This document shows positions 24,301 to 36,370 of a DNA stretch of 64,000 nucleotides, in pieces. The stretch is taken from contig JBAIZL010000060.1 in NCBI GenBank assembly GCA_036971475.1, forward strand, positions 332,501 to 396,500. Reading direction: 5' to 3'. A model generated the notes under the pieces. The model was not told the origin of the DNA. It worked only from the letters and a program-made list of their open reading frames with translations, and made no database searches. Both the position numbers and the translations under genes were made by a program. Each line of letters starts with the position of its first letter. The first letter of the stretch is position 1. The DNA comes from Prosapia bicincta. Its lineage: Eukaryota; Arthropoda; Insecta; Hemiptera; Cercopidae.

Positions 24301-24770
24301 CTTTCTTCATTATTACACAGCATGTAAGGGCGAATACCAAAGGCTTTCTTCACTATTACACAGCATGTAAGGGCGAATACCAAACGCTTTCTTCATTATT
24401 ACACAGCATGTAAGGGCGAATACCAAAGGCTTTCTTCACTATTACACAGCATGTAAGGGCGAATACCAAACGCTTTCTTCATTATTACACAGCATGTAAG
24501 GGCGAATACCAAAGGCTTTCTTCACTATTACACAGCATGTAAGGGCGAATACCAAAGGTTTTCGTCATTATTACACAGCATGTAAGGGCGAATACCAAAG
24601 GCTTTCTTCATTATTACACAGCATGTAAGGGCGAATACCAAAGGCTTTCTTCATTATTACACAGCATGTAAGGGCGAATACTAAAGGCTTTCTTCATTAT
24701 TACACAGCATGTAAGGGCGAATACCAAAGGCTTTCTTCATTATTACACAGCATGTAAGGGCAAATACAAA
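21400..24770. repeat. 43-bp satellite array, about 78.4 copies
   Basis: The unit is gtaagggcgaataccaaagg followed by ctttcttcattattacacagcat. The first unit starts at 21400 and the last, partial unit at 24754, exactly 78 x 43 bases apart. I see only one single-base loss (near 21981) and one single-base gain (near 22990), which cancel. Most copies are identical; the first unit is the most diverged. Local variants cluster: gcatttaag in three successive copies near 22085-22175, and tcactatt alternating with caaacgc near 24350-24525. The unit length is not a multiple of three, so no long frame exists except a 66-codon one around the inserted base. It is unrelated in sequence to the other 43-bp repeat at 16399. 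Confidence 0.98.
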
Positions 24771-25033
24771 TAATTTTTGTGTCTATTATCTGCCAAACGT
24801 ACGTTACGACCCGACTGTAATATCTCGTTAGTACCATATCGAGAATAATTATGCATTCCAATACCCACCTTAGAATATGAATATTTCAAATCAAGATGTT
24901 TGTTCTTTTACATCCGTTGTTATGAATATTTTATGCAAAAAATGTTTCAGTATCAACGAGTGAACGAATAAACAAAAGATTAATTCACTGTGCCTCGCAT
25001 GCGTACCTAAAGTAGTCGTATTGACTACACCTA

Positions 25034-25120
25034 AACCACTGGCGGCTAATCAAGAACCAGAGGCTGATATTCAGGAACCACTGGCAGATATTCAGGAGCC
25101 ATTGGCTAATATCAGGAACC
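25034..25120. repeat. 21-bp tandem repeat, about 4 copies
   Basis: Starts at 25034, 25055, 25076, 25097 and 25117 with the form aaccactggcagatattcagg. One frame reads QEPLADI / QEPLANI, so it could be a scrap of a repetitive coding region, but stops lie close on both sides. Confidence 0.85.
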
Positions 25121-25296
25121 ACAAACACTATGATATGAATAACAAATACTATTAATTTAATCTCATACGTGTATATATATACTCACAAAAATAATGTAAC
25201 AATATGTCAGCTGACATATTCAGGAGTCGACTCTCGACAGCTATAATATACAACTATGTAAATCCTATTACTAATATATTCTAACATATACAATTT

Positions 25297-25300
<4 letters not shown>

Positions 25301-25356
<56 letters not shown>
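25301..25356. repeat. (AT)n microsatellite
   Basis: 56 bases of alternating AT. Confidence 0.97.
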
Positions 25357-25358
<2 letters not shown>

Positions 25359-25924
25359 TGTAATACAAAAAAAGTACCAAGAAGAAGAAAAATATTTTCT
25401 AGATTTGAAGTTTTTCGCGACGCTAGATTGTTGGTATTTACAAGGGCTCATATCCTCCTAATACAACTTGACTACTGATTGATTTGCTATAATTTTGTAC
25501 ATTTTATAATTAGACAGTTTTTCTTTGAAGACATTGTTCTTATTTCCCTTCTAATTATTATTGCCAATTTGTCAGAATATACTCTAAATATATCAGTGAA
25601 TTTTTAAATGTTTAAAGTTTTACTTTTACCTAGTTATACGTTTCTGTTGTTGATGAGTATTACATACAATATTCTACTACATGTAAATACTGTTTGTATA
25701 GACGCTACGGGGGTATCATCAATATTTAAATGCACGACCAGGTGTTGTATGATGCTTGTTGAAGCTCTCTATAGGTACAAAAGGTATATGGAAAAACTGG
25801 TCATAAATTGATTTACGCTAAATCTATACCTCACACTATGAGATATCTTGCTACCATTTTTAGGGATGAAATACGTCCCTTCTCTCTTCAGTTTTTTTCT
25901 GCCTCTGTCTGTTTCCTTGACAAA

Positions 25925-25979
<55 letters not shown>

Positions 25980-26254
25980 AAATTCCCATGTAAGTGTACT
26001 GCCATTTAACTTCCCTATATCTTTCTTGATATTTACTCAGAACTATCTGGAATAGCAACACCACTTTAAAAACACATTTTTAACAATATAAATTTCAATT
26101 GATTGTAACATTTGGTTTTTGTGATTAAAACATTTTATAACAAACTTTATTTTTCTGCTTAACTTATAAAATCGGATCGAAAATAGTTCATTTGTTTGTC
26201 ATTCGTTATGAGAGAAAATATTTCTAATAAACCATAAAATAGCCGAGTCCAATT
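25357..26254. other. AT-rich sequence with a (CT)n tract
   Basis: No gene recognised. Open frames of 61-78 codons on either strand at 25608-26005 are largely created by the CT microsatellite at 25925-25975. Confidence 0.5.
25925..25975. repeat. (CT)n microsatellite
   Basis: About 51 bases of CT with one G interruption. Confidence 0.97.
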
Positions 26255-26465
26255 TATAAAGCGCCTTTTACTGTATTTAACTTTTAAATAACCCGACGTA
26301 ACTCAATTACACATAAAGTTGACGCGATTTATTGAGGCTCTAGATATGTTTCGTACGGAAAAACTAATAAACGTCAGAGAGGAACGTGAAAATTTCATGG
26401 TCTACTTCAATAAATCTAATTTAACCCTCAATCATGAACTTGAGTAAAGTTTGTGAGCGCATAGA
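26255..26465 (+). repeat. Dispersed repeat family D, copy 2
   Basis: Aligned with 32505-32735. Shared are ttttaaataaccc-gcgtaactcaatt (here with cga), acgcgattta, gtttcg-acggaaaa, aataaacgtcagag, cgtgaaaatttca and cttcaataaa. It lacks the 3' block found in copies 1 and 3. Confidence 0.8.
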
Positions 26466-27499
26466 GAACTTTTTAAAGTCTAACCAGTTTTATATATTTC
26501 TCTTTATTTCTTTAGCTTTTGTATTGCATTGGAATATGAAGTAAGACAAAATAGAGTTGTATATTATGATAAAACTCAACAAAAAGAACAATAAAAAGTT
26601 CTAAAAATATTTTTTCCATAAACATGGAAAAAAATAAATGTCACAAACAAAATTCAAATAGGGTATTTTTTTTTAAAAAACAGAGCAATAGCTTTAGTTA
26701 AAACAATGATTGTAATATTACTGTTTCATTAAACAGTATTCTTGCTCACTTTAATCCAAATACCTGTAACTGTCCTTTGGCTTTGGTTATTGCACACATC
26801 TCTTGCGTTGCATTGTGAGGGTTTTCGTAACAACATTTTTTCTAAGATCTACAGTTGTAAGAGATTGGTAACTGGATCTATTTAATCTGTAAACGAGATT
26901 GAAATAAACAAATTGGATGTATTTTTTTCTTATCATATTATATGCACCAGACACAAATCTCTTAAAAACTAAATACATTTGATCTTACAGTTCGTAGAAG
27001 TTTTTTTTATTTACTAGATAGTGAGGGAATATTTCTTTTTTCTTTCATTTCAAACAATAAAAGATGTAAAAGCAATTCCTAAAAAGATTGTACACATTGA
27101 TGATTGGTCAATCAATCAGATATGATAGACTTTGTAACTAAATACTTTCAAATTTCTAAGATGTATACCGAATGTGGTGACTTGTATTTTCTTCTTTCTT
27201 CATCTCTTTCTACCTCCTTGTGTCTTCTTCTATCTTCCTAAACCTCATTCAATCCACTTATGTGTCCCTACATCTCTTTTTAGTTCCCTGTATCTTTCTA
27301 AACTTTATACCTTGTATTTCCTTCTACTGTATCGTTATTACAACGATATTATTGTTTTAACAAGTAATAATTAAATAAGATAATAATTAAACGTATTAAA
27401 AGTAAAAGATATTCTTCACAGCCATTTTAGAATCCCTTCATAATCGCAAAGACCTCATTGCACGAGTTTAATAAAACGTTTTTTACTGAATTTAAAATA
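26466..27499. other. AT-rich sequence, nothing recognised
   Basis: Open frames of 63 and 66 codons at 26787-26978 (-) and 27174-27374 (+) carry no motif. The latter is pyrimidine-rich low-complexity sequence. Confidence 0.5.
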
Positions 27500-27720
27500 T
27501 GCGAGATATTTCATTACATCAAAAGTTTAGTGAGCTACGAATTTTAGAATCCCTATATTATTTGTTACGCTCAGAGCATTCTGCTACAGTGACTTTAGCC
27601 CATGGCCATGCAGCGTAAAAGTACGCAGTTTTATGGATGGCGATATTACCTTCAAGTAATACCACCAGGTAGTAAAATTTATTACATATTTCTAGTGTAA
27701 TGAGCAGGATATTTTAAAAA
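27500..27720 (+). repeat. Dispersed repeat family B, copy 2
   Basis: Weaker relative of 7079-7340 and 36945-37215. Shared are tattatttgtta/tattatttat, cccatggccatgcagcg, tggatggcgatattacct and a later ttacatattt block. The middle (caacaatcctg) is not preserved. Confidence 0.65.
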
Positions 27721-28983
27721 TAAAAATCCAGAACAAAATTATTTTGTTTCATTTTTGTTTGTGTCGACAAATTGTTTCATATAATTCTGTTACCATTTAA
27801 TGTGATAGGTAATATTTTAAGTGTTAAACTTTAACAAAGCTCTTAATCACTATGTAATGATTGCCGTAACAAATCCTTAGTAAAAAAGGCTATAGTAGGG
27901 TAAATGATAACAAAACACGGTATTTGAGTGGCATTGATATTACAGACATCGATGAAAGGTAAACATTGAGAAGGAGTTCTGTTCTTGTTAAACATACGTT
28001 ACAATCTCGAAGCACGTTAAACGAGTAAATGGATGTAGTAACCATGGTTTGCACGATGTAGGGTTTAAAGTTGTATAACTCTGTATTGTAATAATAGCCT
28101 GGATAGGACTTAGATTATATGATGATAAAGGTAGGGATGACATTCTAATATCTCCTACTCATTCTGAACCACTCAGTGACTTCAAAGGCTAAAATAAACT
28201 GAGAAAGGTTCAAATTCAAATGACTTTAAGACAAATAAACTGTTAGCCTTAAAATTCCGAGTCAACCCATGGCATCTGCACAACCGTTCCAAGGTGATTT
28301 CCCATCATAGAGTAGAAACCGCCTGTCAAACTCAGGGTATAAACTTTTAGTGTAGACATTTTGGGCCCTCACATGCAACAGATGTTTGTCTCTACTATAG
28401 GATGCTATCTACCACTTTTTTCTTCGTCACCTACCTAACCCTTTCTTCAAGACACCTTGCAAAATCTATCTCATACTACACATTTATATCTTTTCATTGT
28501 CTAATATTTGTGTGCACATCACAGTTATTTGCGTATTACACGTTCTTTTCCCTACATGCACTTTTATTTGATCTCTCGTTTACTCAATTGTAAGTATTGT
28601 ATTCTCTTTCAGTTTTGTTATTATAACGACATTTTTCTTAAAAGTCCTTTCGCCCAGGACCTTGCCTATCTGATTTTCCTTCTATTTCTTTGATAATTCT
28701 ATTGCTTCGGATAGTCATTTCTTTAAAAAATATCCTTTAGTGACTCTACATATTCTCAAGAAATTAATTGTAATAATTCATTTATTATTTGCACATACTT
28801 TAAAAAGCGAACTACGTACTTACAACCCTCTCTGATTCTTCCATCTCTAGATCTTCTCTCGTTAGCCCGAGTCTACTTTACATGTCTTGAAGCTGTAAGT
28901 AGATTCACCCATGTATGCATCTATCCCTGTCAATTTTTAATTTTTCTGTACTCAGTTATACTATAACTTTTAATCAAACCTTT
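27721..28983. other. AT-rich sequence, nothing recognised
   Basis: Contains pyrimidine-rich low-complexity stretches at about 28390-28680 with 61-63 codon open frames. No motif or repeat match seen. The first unit of the 97-bp array begins at its right edge. Confidence 0.5.
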
Positions 28984-30244
28984 TACGCACGGTCACCTTC
29001 AGGAGCAATGTTGTAAAGACACGACCTAAGATAAAGACGAATGGATAGTTAATCTTCCACGTCAGTAACCCTTGCACTCCTACGCACGGTCATCTTCAGG
29101 AGCAATGTTGTAAAGACACGACCTAAGATAAAGACGAATGGATAGTTAATCTTCCACGTCAGTAACCCTTGCACTCCTACGCACGGTCATCTTCAGGAGC
29201 AATGTTGTAAAGACACGACCTAAGATAAAGACGAATGGATAGTTAATCTTCCACGTCAGTAACCCTTGCACTCCTACGCACGGTCACCTTCAGGAGCAAT
29301 GTTGTAAAGACACGACCTAAGATAAAGACGAATGGATAGTTAATCTTCCACGTCAGTAACCCTTGCACTCCTACGCACGGTCACCTTCAGGAGCAATGTT
29401 GTAAAGACACGACCTAAGATAAAGACGAATGGATAGTTAATCTTCCACGTCAGTAACCCTTGCACTCCTACGCACGGTCACCTTCAGGAGAAATGTTGTA
29501 AAGACACGACCTAAGATAAAGACGAATGGATAGTTAATCTTCCACGTCAGTAACCCTTGCACTCCTACGCACGGTCACCTTCAGGAGCAATGTTGTAAAA
29601 ACACGACCTAAGATAAAGACGAATGGATAGTTAATCTTCCACGTCAGTAACCCTTGCACTCCTACGCACGGTCACCTTCAGGAGCAATGTTGTAAAGACA
29701 CGACCTAAGATAAAGACGAATGGATAGTTAATCTTCCACGTCAGTAACCCTTGCACTCCTACGCACGGTCACCTTCAGGAGCAATGTTGTAAAGACACGA
29801 CCTAAGATAAAGACGAATGGATAGTTAATCTTCCACGTCAGTAACCCTTGCACTCCTACGCACGGTCACCTTCAGGAGCAATGTTGTAAAGACACGACCT
29901 AAGATAAAGACGAATGGATAGTTAATCTTCCACGTCAGTAACCCTTGCACTCCTACGCACGGTCACCTTCAGGAGCAATGTTGTAAAGACACGACCTAAG
30001 ATAAAGACGAATGGATAGTTAATCTTCCACGTCAGTAACCCTTGCACTCCTACGCACGGTCACCTTCAGGAGCAATGTTGTAAAGACACGACCTAAGATA
30101 AAGACGAATGGATAGTTAATCTTCCACGTCAGTAACCCTTGCACTCCTACGCACGATCACCTTCAGGAGCAATGTTGTAAAGACACGACCTAAGATAAAG
30201 ACGAATGGATAGTTAATCTTCCACGTCAGTAACCCTTGCACTCC
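28984..30244. repeat. 97-bp satellite array, exactly 13 copies
   Basis: The unit starts tacgcacggtcaccttcagg and ends cagtaacccttgcactcc. The first start is 28984, the second 29081, and the array ends at 30244, which is 13 x 97 bases with no indel. I count only a handful of substitutions: catcttc in copies 2 and 3, gagaaatg in copy 6, aaaaacacg in copy 7 and acgatcac in copy 13. This near-identity indicates recent amplification or homogenisation. It is less AT-rich than the surroundings. There are no spacers, so it is not a CRISPR-like structure. Confidence 0.98.
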
Positions 30245-30980
30245 CAATCCCAACCAATGTGAGAACTCATAAGTTTTACAAGCGGTGCTCTCTTTGACTT
30301 TTTTCGTTACGTAAACAATCTGTAGGCGTTCACTCTTCGCCCTCTTTATTTCTGTGCATAACTTTATAAACTCAGACAGCGTTGTGTTGGACTACACAGT
30401 ATGAATAACGATCCAAAATCAAAAGGAATTACATTCAATGAAAATTTATTTATTAAAAAATGTTTTCTGGTTCAATGTCAGTCCTCGAAACGTGTGTCAA
30501 AGGTTTTCCTTATACGTCATTTTCTGTAATATGTAGTTGTTCTGACTTCTTTTACTTTAGTCGTCCGTTTAAAACCATTTCTCCTGATGTTTTAGATGTC
30601 AATATTTTTTATATATGTATGAAATATTCTTCACCTTTATTTATACAAAATATAACCACGAATATATTATTCTATCTTTAAAGGACAGGATTTGAAACCT
30701 CTTATTGATAGTAAGTAAGTCTTAGTAAGTCACAGCAAAAAAGGGTTTTCTGGTTCAATTAGGGACCTCTCAACCGGGAGGCTGAGCAGAGTCTATTTCA
30801 GGTTCGGCGGAGCCATAACTTTCCCTATCAATTAATCACGTCGTTTAAATTCTATCTAATTCCCTTTACGCTTATTTTTGTTTCCAACATGCTGATGTAA
30901 GGAATATACATATACACCCTCATCTCCCTCCCCAATAGCCACAAGCTATATAGGTCAATTTCATTAGCTAGCACTTGAGG
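30245..30980. other. Unique sequence with a short direct duplication
   Basis: The motif ttttctggttcaat occurs at about 30461 and 30747. A locally less AT-rich patch lies at about 30760-30830. A 73-codon open frame (30460-30681) has no recognisable motif. Confidence 0.5.
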
Positions 30981-31065
30981 GCAGCGGGCCTTGGCGAGTG
31001 GTCAAGAACGAGAAGTCCTTGCACATCATTTTCAAAAACATCGACTCTTGGACTCCGCTGACTCA
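30981..31065 (+). other. tRNA-like remnant or SINE head (tentative)
   Basis: ttggcgagtggtcaag at 30991-31006 resembles an internal A box and D arm of the serine/leucine tRNA type. The flanking gcagcgg and ccgct, about 75 bases apart, could be an acceptor stem. A B box of the form GGTTCGAnTCC is not convincing (the sequence reads ttggactccg). It could be a tRNA pseudogene, a tRNA-derived SINE or chance. Confidence 0.2.
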
Positions 31066-31514
31066 TACGCTTGATTCATTATTTTGAGAATACATGTTTT
31101 ATATTTTTTTCTCAACAATCTTATTTTTCGGAAATCAAGTGTATTAGCATGTGTCGTGCAATTCCATGGTCTATGTTTTTAGTTATCGAAATTTAAACGA
31201 TATCTTTTATTACCTTCTAAAGATGTAGACATCTCTCTATCCTAATAGAGAGAAGATCTATTTTAGCTAAACGGCCCTGGAGATGTCAACACACGATCTC
31301 TAAAAATATAGTTTTTAGGTCTCTATCTTATTACTAACTATTCCCTACCTTTAAATCCATAATAGTTCAAATAGGAAAAGGTACGTTATATGGAATATTT
31401 TTTAAACTAGAGTTAGACCAGTAGCCTGTATAAGGTTGATCAGGTTGATTTACCTTTATGTAAATGTAATCAAATTGAAAAATAAATCCTCCTCTGCCTC
31501 TCTATTTTTCTGTT

Positions 31515-31546
<32 letters not shown>

Positions 31547-32504
31547 ACTTAAAGGAAAATAATATTCATGAAATAATGGTATATTTAGAAATAATGAACG
31601 GGAAGTGGATTGCTTACATTATGACGTCATTATTTCTCAATGCCTGATACATTCGATCCTTATAGAAACAAGACCTAATAAGCAAAGAATCATACCCTAC
31701 GTGTTATTTTATTGCTCTTCAAAGCACCTTGATATTATTTCTAAGGTTCTGTCTCAATCAATTTGATAAACCAAAGCTTTCATTTTCCATACTGACTATA
31801 GTCTGAAGAGAGATAGATAAATATCCCAATATGAACAATGACACATTCACAACATAATCTAGCAGCATAGGGGTCGAAAATGTGGACTCTGCAAGAAATT
31901 ATGTCATTCATTAAAATTATTAAAAGACACAAATATAATAACCTAATTGTCTCACAATATTCCAATTTACAATATAATTCCACGAATCAGCGTACAACTT
32001 TGTCGAATTGAACACAAAACAGTTACAAAAATTATAACCTGATAAAATGTGCTTGTCAACAAGGAAAGTTCACATTAAATTAAATGGGGTCCTTGCATAC
32101 TACAGTAGTGGACTCTGTGGTATACATTTTAACTTATTTTACCTTTTACAATGGGTGGTACATAAGTTAAGCTTTGAGTCGATATGTAGAAGCAGTTTTA
32201 TAGGTGGTTCCTTTCATGGACCACTGTGCATTTACAGCGTACAATTTAGTGGTTCAAATTACAACCCACTATGCTTGAAAAAGTTAAAACTCCTTGGTAT
32301 TATGCCCAAGGTTCTGTTTTCTGTTCAATAGAAGAAGTATCGTAGAGCGTTGAATCTATGAGCAATAATGTTTTTATGAAAAATTCTTTTTCAATAAAAA
32401 AATAATTAATTTTCCGAGGTATGCTATTTCTAATAAATCTTCATGGAAATTCCGCGATTAAAATGTGTACAGCTTCTTTGTATATGACTTTAATTTACTT
32501 GTTT
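31066..32504. other. AT-rich sequence with a (TC)n tract
   Basis: A TC microsatellite lies at 31514-31547. Open frames of 67 codons (31780-31983, -) and 94 codons (32047-32331, +) resemble no family I know and are flanked by stops without a clear exon structure. Confidence 0.5.
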
Positions 32505-32735
32505 ATATTCTTGTTGAACCTTTAAATAGCCCAGCGTAACTCAATTCGATAAATATTAAATAAACGCGATTTATGGGGACTGTGGAAGTTTCGAGCACGG
32601 AAAATTAATAAACGTCAGAGCCAGCCGTGAAAATTTCAGTCTGCTTCAATAAACTTAATTTAATACGGCGTCAGTTTGAATACAGACGGGCGGATAGGTG
32701 ATTCAGGTGGCGCTGGCAATATTACTGTCAATATA
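32505..32735 (+). repeat. Dispersed repeat family D, copy 3
   Basis: The most complete copy: ttaaatagcc, gcgtaactcaatt, aacgcgatttat, gtttcgagcacggaaaatt, aataaacgtcagagcc, cgtgaaaatttcagtctg, cttcaataaactt, then gattcaggtggcgctggc. No coding capacity. The target site and ends were not determined. Confidence 0.82.
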
Positions 32736-34134
32736 AATACATGCTGTTTATAGCTGTTTTGCCATTGTTTTATTAGTTTATTTATTATTTATCTATGGAA
32801 CATTTGATCTGAATAAATACAATCGACGTTCAAAGCATTATTCTGTTTTGAGCGAGGGATGTAAAAAGAATTGTTGAAAGCAGACATAACTAAGCTAACG
32901 AGATTCTTGAGAGTCAAGAACGTTGTTGCATCCTGCACAACTCTCACGTCATAGTTATTTCAACATCACAGCTGTTTAGGGAAATTGATTTGGCTAGACA
33001 ATTTTTCTATTTTGATGTGCATATGACTTTTGGCAAAATTACAGTATTTAAGTAATGATACGTATCCATCCGCTAACTTAACCTAACCTAACGTAATGTA
33101 ACCTTATTTTTACGTTACAAATTATAAATTAGTTATGTCTTTTTATAATAATATATTAAGTAAAACATTCGTCAATAAAAATCAGTTACTCTTTATGTGT
33201 TCTACATTATTTGTACTTTCTTTTTTTTAAAAAGAAAAAGTTCAAAATGAAATAGAATATTTCAAGTGTTTAGTTGTATTGTTTCTAGTTTCATGCCAAT
33301 CTTATAAAATTTATAACTGATAATTCTTGCACTTTAGTTGTACTCTTTTCTTGACTATTGTTTCCTTTGGCTACTTAAGAAAGGAACATGCTACTCTTGC
33401 ATTTTTGCACGAAGATGACCTTTCTCGATATAGGACTATAGACTCACAATTTCCGTCTATTTAAACCGTAAATATTACACATATTAATAATAAATAAGAA
33501 AACCGCTTTTAACCACAATAATAATGAATTAACTTTTTGTACAAATTGTACAAACTTTTTGATAAATTAATTGTGTTATTTAGTTTATAGATTTTCCAAG
33601 TCATCGTATCAGGACGCCGCACCCTTATCATCTAATGATTAGAGCAATTCTCTTTAGTAGCCTGGCTTATCGAATGTCACGTGGCGGGAGTAGTCAAGGA
33701 CGGGGAGGTAATAAACCTAACCTGTAAGTTAATAACAAGGTGACATATACAATTTATAAATTGGATATACAAGTTAGTAAAAATCTTATACATATTTTAT
33801 TCGTACTATGCAGCATATTATGATCGCCATCCTTTTCTTGCGATAGTTTTATTTTTTCACATGTTTCTATGAGTTTAACTTCTTTTTTAACTCTGGCGAT
33901 GGATTTCAACATTTCTTCATAATTTAAATTTCACCAAATTCTAGTGTTTAAGTCGCTATGAAGCTATTTGAGTTACTATATTATGATCTCTTGCACTAGT
34001 GGTTTATTATATATCAGTGTCCGATTATATTCCATTAATCATGATTAATCGGGGATTAGTTTTTCAAGAAAATATATATCATAATTAAATTCAAGAATGT
34101 AGTTTGTGTTATAAAATCACAGAGTAGTGTTTGC
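32736..34134. other. AT-rich sequence, nothing recognised
   Basis: Contains aacttaacctaacctaa at about 33076, two units of a CCTAA-like motif that is too short to mean telomeric sequence. A less AT-rich patch at about 33600-33720 has no match. Confidence 0.5.
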
Positions 34135-34260
34135 TAATGCCAAAGTGTCGGCAAATAAGTGAAGCTGGCGTTTGGCCAAAATACATTTAAGCGGCCGGAG
34201 TCATACTCAATGTAAGCAGTAGGGTATGCATTTGGACACGTTCCGACATTTTATCATGAA
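34135..34260 (+). repeat. Dispersed repeat family F, copy 1
   Basis: Matches 41815-41935 in the same orientation: tgccaa-gt/ac-tcg, aataa, ggtggcgtttggcc / gctggcgtttggcc, aaatacat/aaatatat, ggcggtgcacttgg against the related gcatttggacac block. A short, old pair. Confidence 0.65.
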
Positions 34261-35814
34261 TTTTAACCGTGTGTAAAGTAATAATGGCGTCTTTGTGCAA
34301 GACACCGAATTATATTTTATGTAATACTAAGGAAATAAAACTAGTCTCAGAACTTTTCCTATCGGGGTTGCGCCGCTTCAAGGTTTCATTCCTGTTTCTA
34401 ATTGAAGCATCAATTTAATATATATACAAATTCATTAGTGCGCAATATTGCGCGGCTACTTCTGTTTGGTAAAAGCTTGTTCTACGTCTTGGGTGATAAT
34501 GAGCGGATTTTAATTCTTATGTAGTGACATTATAACGATGTCGATTCTTATCAATCAACTGATCAATAGTAGAATCGGTTTTCATTAAATAGAAATTGAG
34601 ATATCTTTATTTGGTCTCTTTCTTAAATTGTTGCTTCAATTATTTTTACCATTAGATTTAACGATTGTAGCATTCAGTTTTGACATTGCCACAAAATACG
34701 AAAAGATAATAATATAAGTACCAAACAGATACTTTTTCGGTCTTATATACGTATGATAGGATCAAAGCAGATCCATTATATTATTTTCCTGGTCGGATTC
34801 TACTTCTGTAATATTAATTGGTTTTATTGATATTATGTTTCTTTTGAATTTTTCCTTCTTTGTAATATGTAAATGTACTTTCAATCCGCGTGTATTATTG
34901 TCTTTCTTTGTTTAGTTCAAGGTAATATTTTTGCCTGTTTCAAACATCAGGGAATTTAATAGTTGATGCCTTAAACCTCTTAATGACTTCGTAGCGATTG
35001 CACAGAGTTTCAACCGCTAAGAGACACTCTTCCACGTACTTCTGTTTAAAATGGTTACATTTCTTCTTTAGGTTTTGAGAGGCATTATTCATAATTTTAT
35101 CCTAGTTGTCCCTTTTTGGGCCCAAATTGATGGGAAGCTACTATTTTTAAATGTTTAACACCCTAATCATTTGTATATAATATCTGTTTTTATGTATCGA
35201 CTTGATTGAGGGTTGGTAGTTCCAAGAATTTCTATTTTTGTGTGTTCTCCATGTAGTTAGTATTAGCTCTTCATCAATTTCCGTTTTCCAGTCATGTTAT
35301 GATACTTGCCCCGCATAAGCCTTTGTTAATCAGACAATGACACCAACGAGAAGTTGTATTTTTTTTTATTAACATTTGCCCCTGTTTGTTTTATGTTGAA
35401 CAGGGGGAAATATTTATGAACATGGATCTTATTTAACATACCATAAAATTAATAAACAGAATACCCTTAAGCATTTCGCTTTGAGCTCGGCTGCAATAAG
35501 GTCGATATTGGAATAATTAATTTTCCTTCCAGAGATAAAAGTATATATTGAAGTAAGGGCTGCTTCTTAATTGTTACAATAAAATGAAATTGAAATACTC
35601 TTTTTATTGCAAAGTGGAATAATAATAAAATAGTGTGATTAAAATAATAGCAATAGATTCTCTGCTAGATTTAACCAAACAATATTTCAACATGATTTAG
35701 GTTTTATTTTTCCATTCATTTGGTATTGTTTATTTTTAATTTATTTTCTTTCTTTTCCCTACTTTGCATCTGAAAACAACATTATTAGTTTGTCGTGAAA
35801 CAATAATAATAACT
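34261..35814. other. AT-rich sequence, nothing recognised
   Basis: No open frame of note, tandem structure or transposon motif found. Confidence 0.5.
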
Positions 35815-36370
35815 TCCCTTTTTAATGATGGCTTTTTTTCTAAAGGTCTGACGACTAATCTAAGATCCGCTATTTCTAAAGATCTTTTGGCCACATCCGG
35901 TAATTGTATTGGTTTTACGATATATTTTAGTATTTCTAAGGGTCTTGTGAACACGTCTGCTATTATTACTGGTATTGCAACAATTTAAACTATTTCTAAA
36001 TGTTTTATAAACTGTAACTGGTATAACCGGTAATTTTAATCGTCTCATAACCACTTACCCTATTTGTAAACTTCCCATAATCACGTTCGGAACTTTTATA
36101 ATTTATGACGCCTTTTGCTATTGTTTATTAGTCCTGTAACCAATTACAACATTTCTAAATGTTTTATGATCGGAAACGGTATTTCCAATGGTCTATGACT
36201 ACTTAAATTATTTCTAATATTCTTATGAAAACGTATAGTATTAATAATAGTCTTATAACCACTTCCAATTTTGTTAAGGGTCTTTTGTCAACATCCATTT
36301 CTTCTAATATCTGTATACCTTCTTTCTCTATTGACAATGTTCTGTTAACTGATTCCGGTATTTTAAAATC
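35815..36370. repeat. Decayed tandem array, about 30-bp unit, roughly 18 copies
   Basis: Half-preserved copies of tatttctaa-ggtctt, each followed by a-acca-ttccggtatt, recur with 29-30 base spacing. Clear starts are 35871, 35931, 35991 and 36061 (60-70 apart, i.e. two units) and 36150, 36180, 36209, 36238, 36268 and 36298 (one unit apart). Individual units match each other only partly, with small indels. Open frames of 64-74 codons on both strands here reflect the near-triplet period and are not genes. Confidence 0.75.

Noticed and set aside
16399..24770. Relationship between the two 43-bp repeats
   Set aside because: Same unit length (16399-16575 and 21400-24770) but no sequence similarity on either strand.
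32047..32331. 94-codon frame
   Set aside because: No motif recognised; length is not exceptional over 64 kb of sequence.
33070..33095. Interstitial telomeric (CCTAA)n
   Set aside because: Only two units; also the ttaggt motifs at 39530-39590 lie inside a foldback element.
35764..36054. Overlapping 64-74 codon frames on both strands
   Set aside because: They fall on the decayed 30-bp tandem array, where the near-triplet period keeps frames open by chance.
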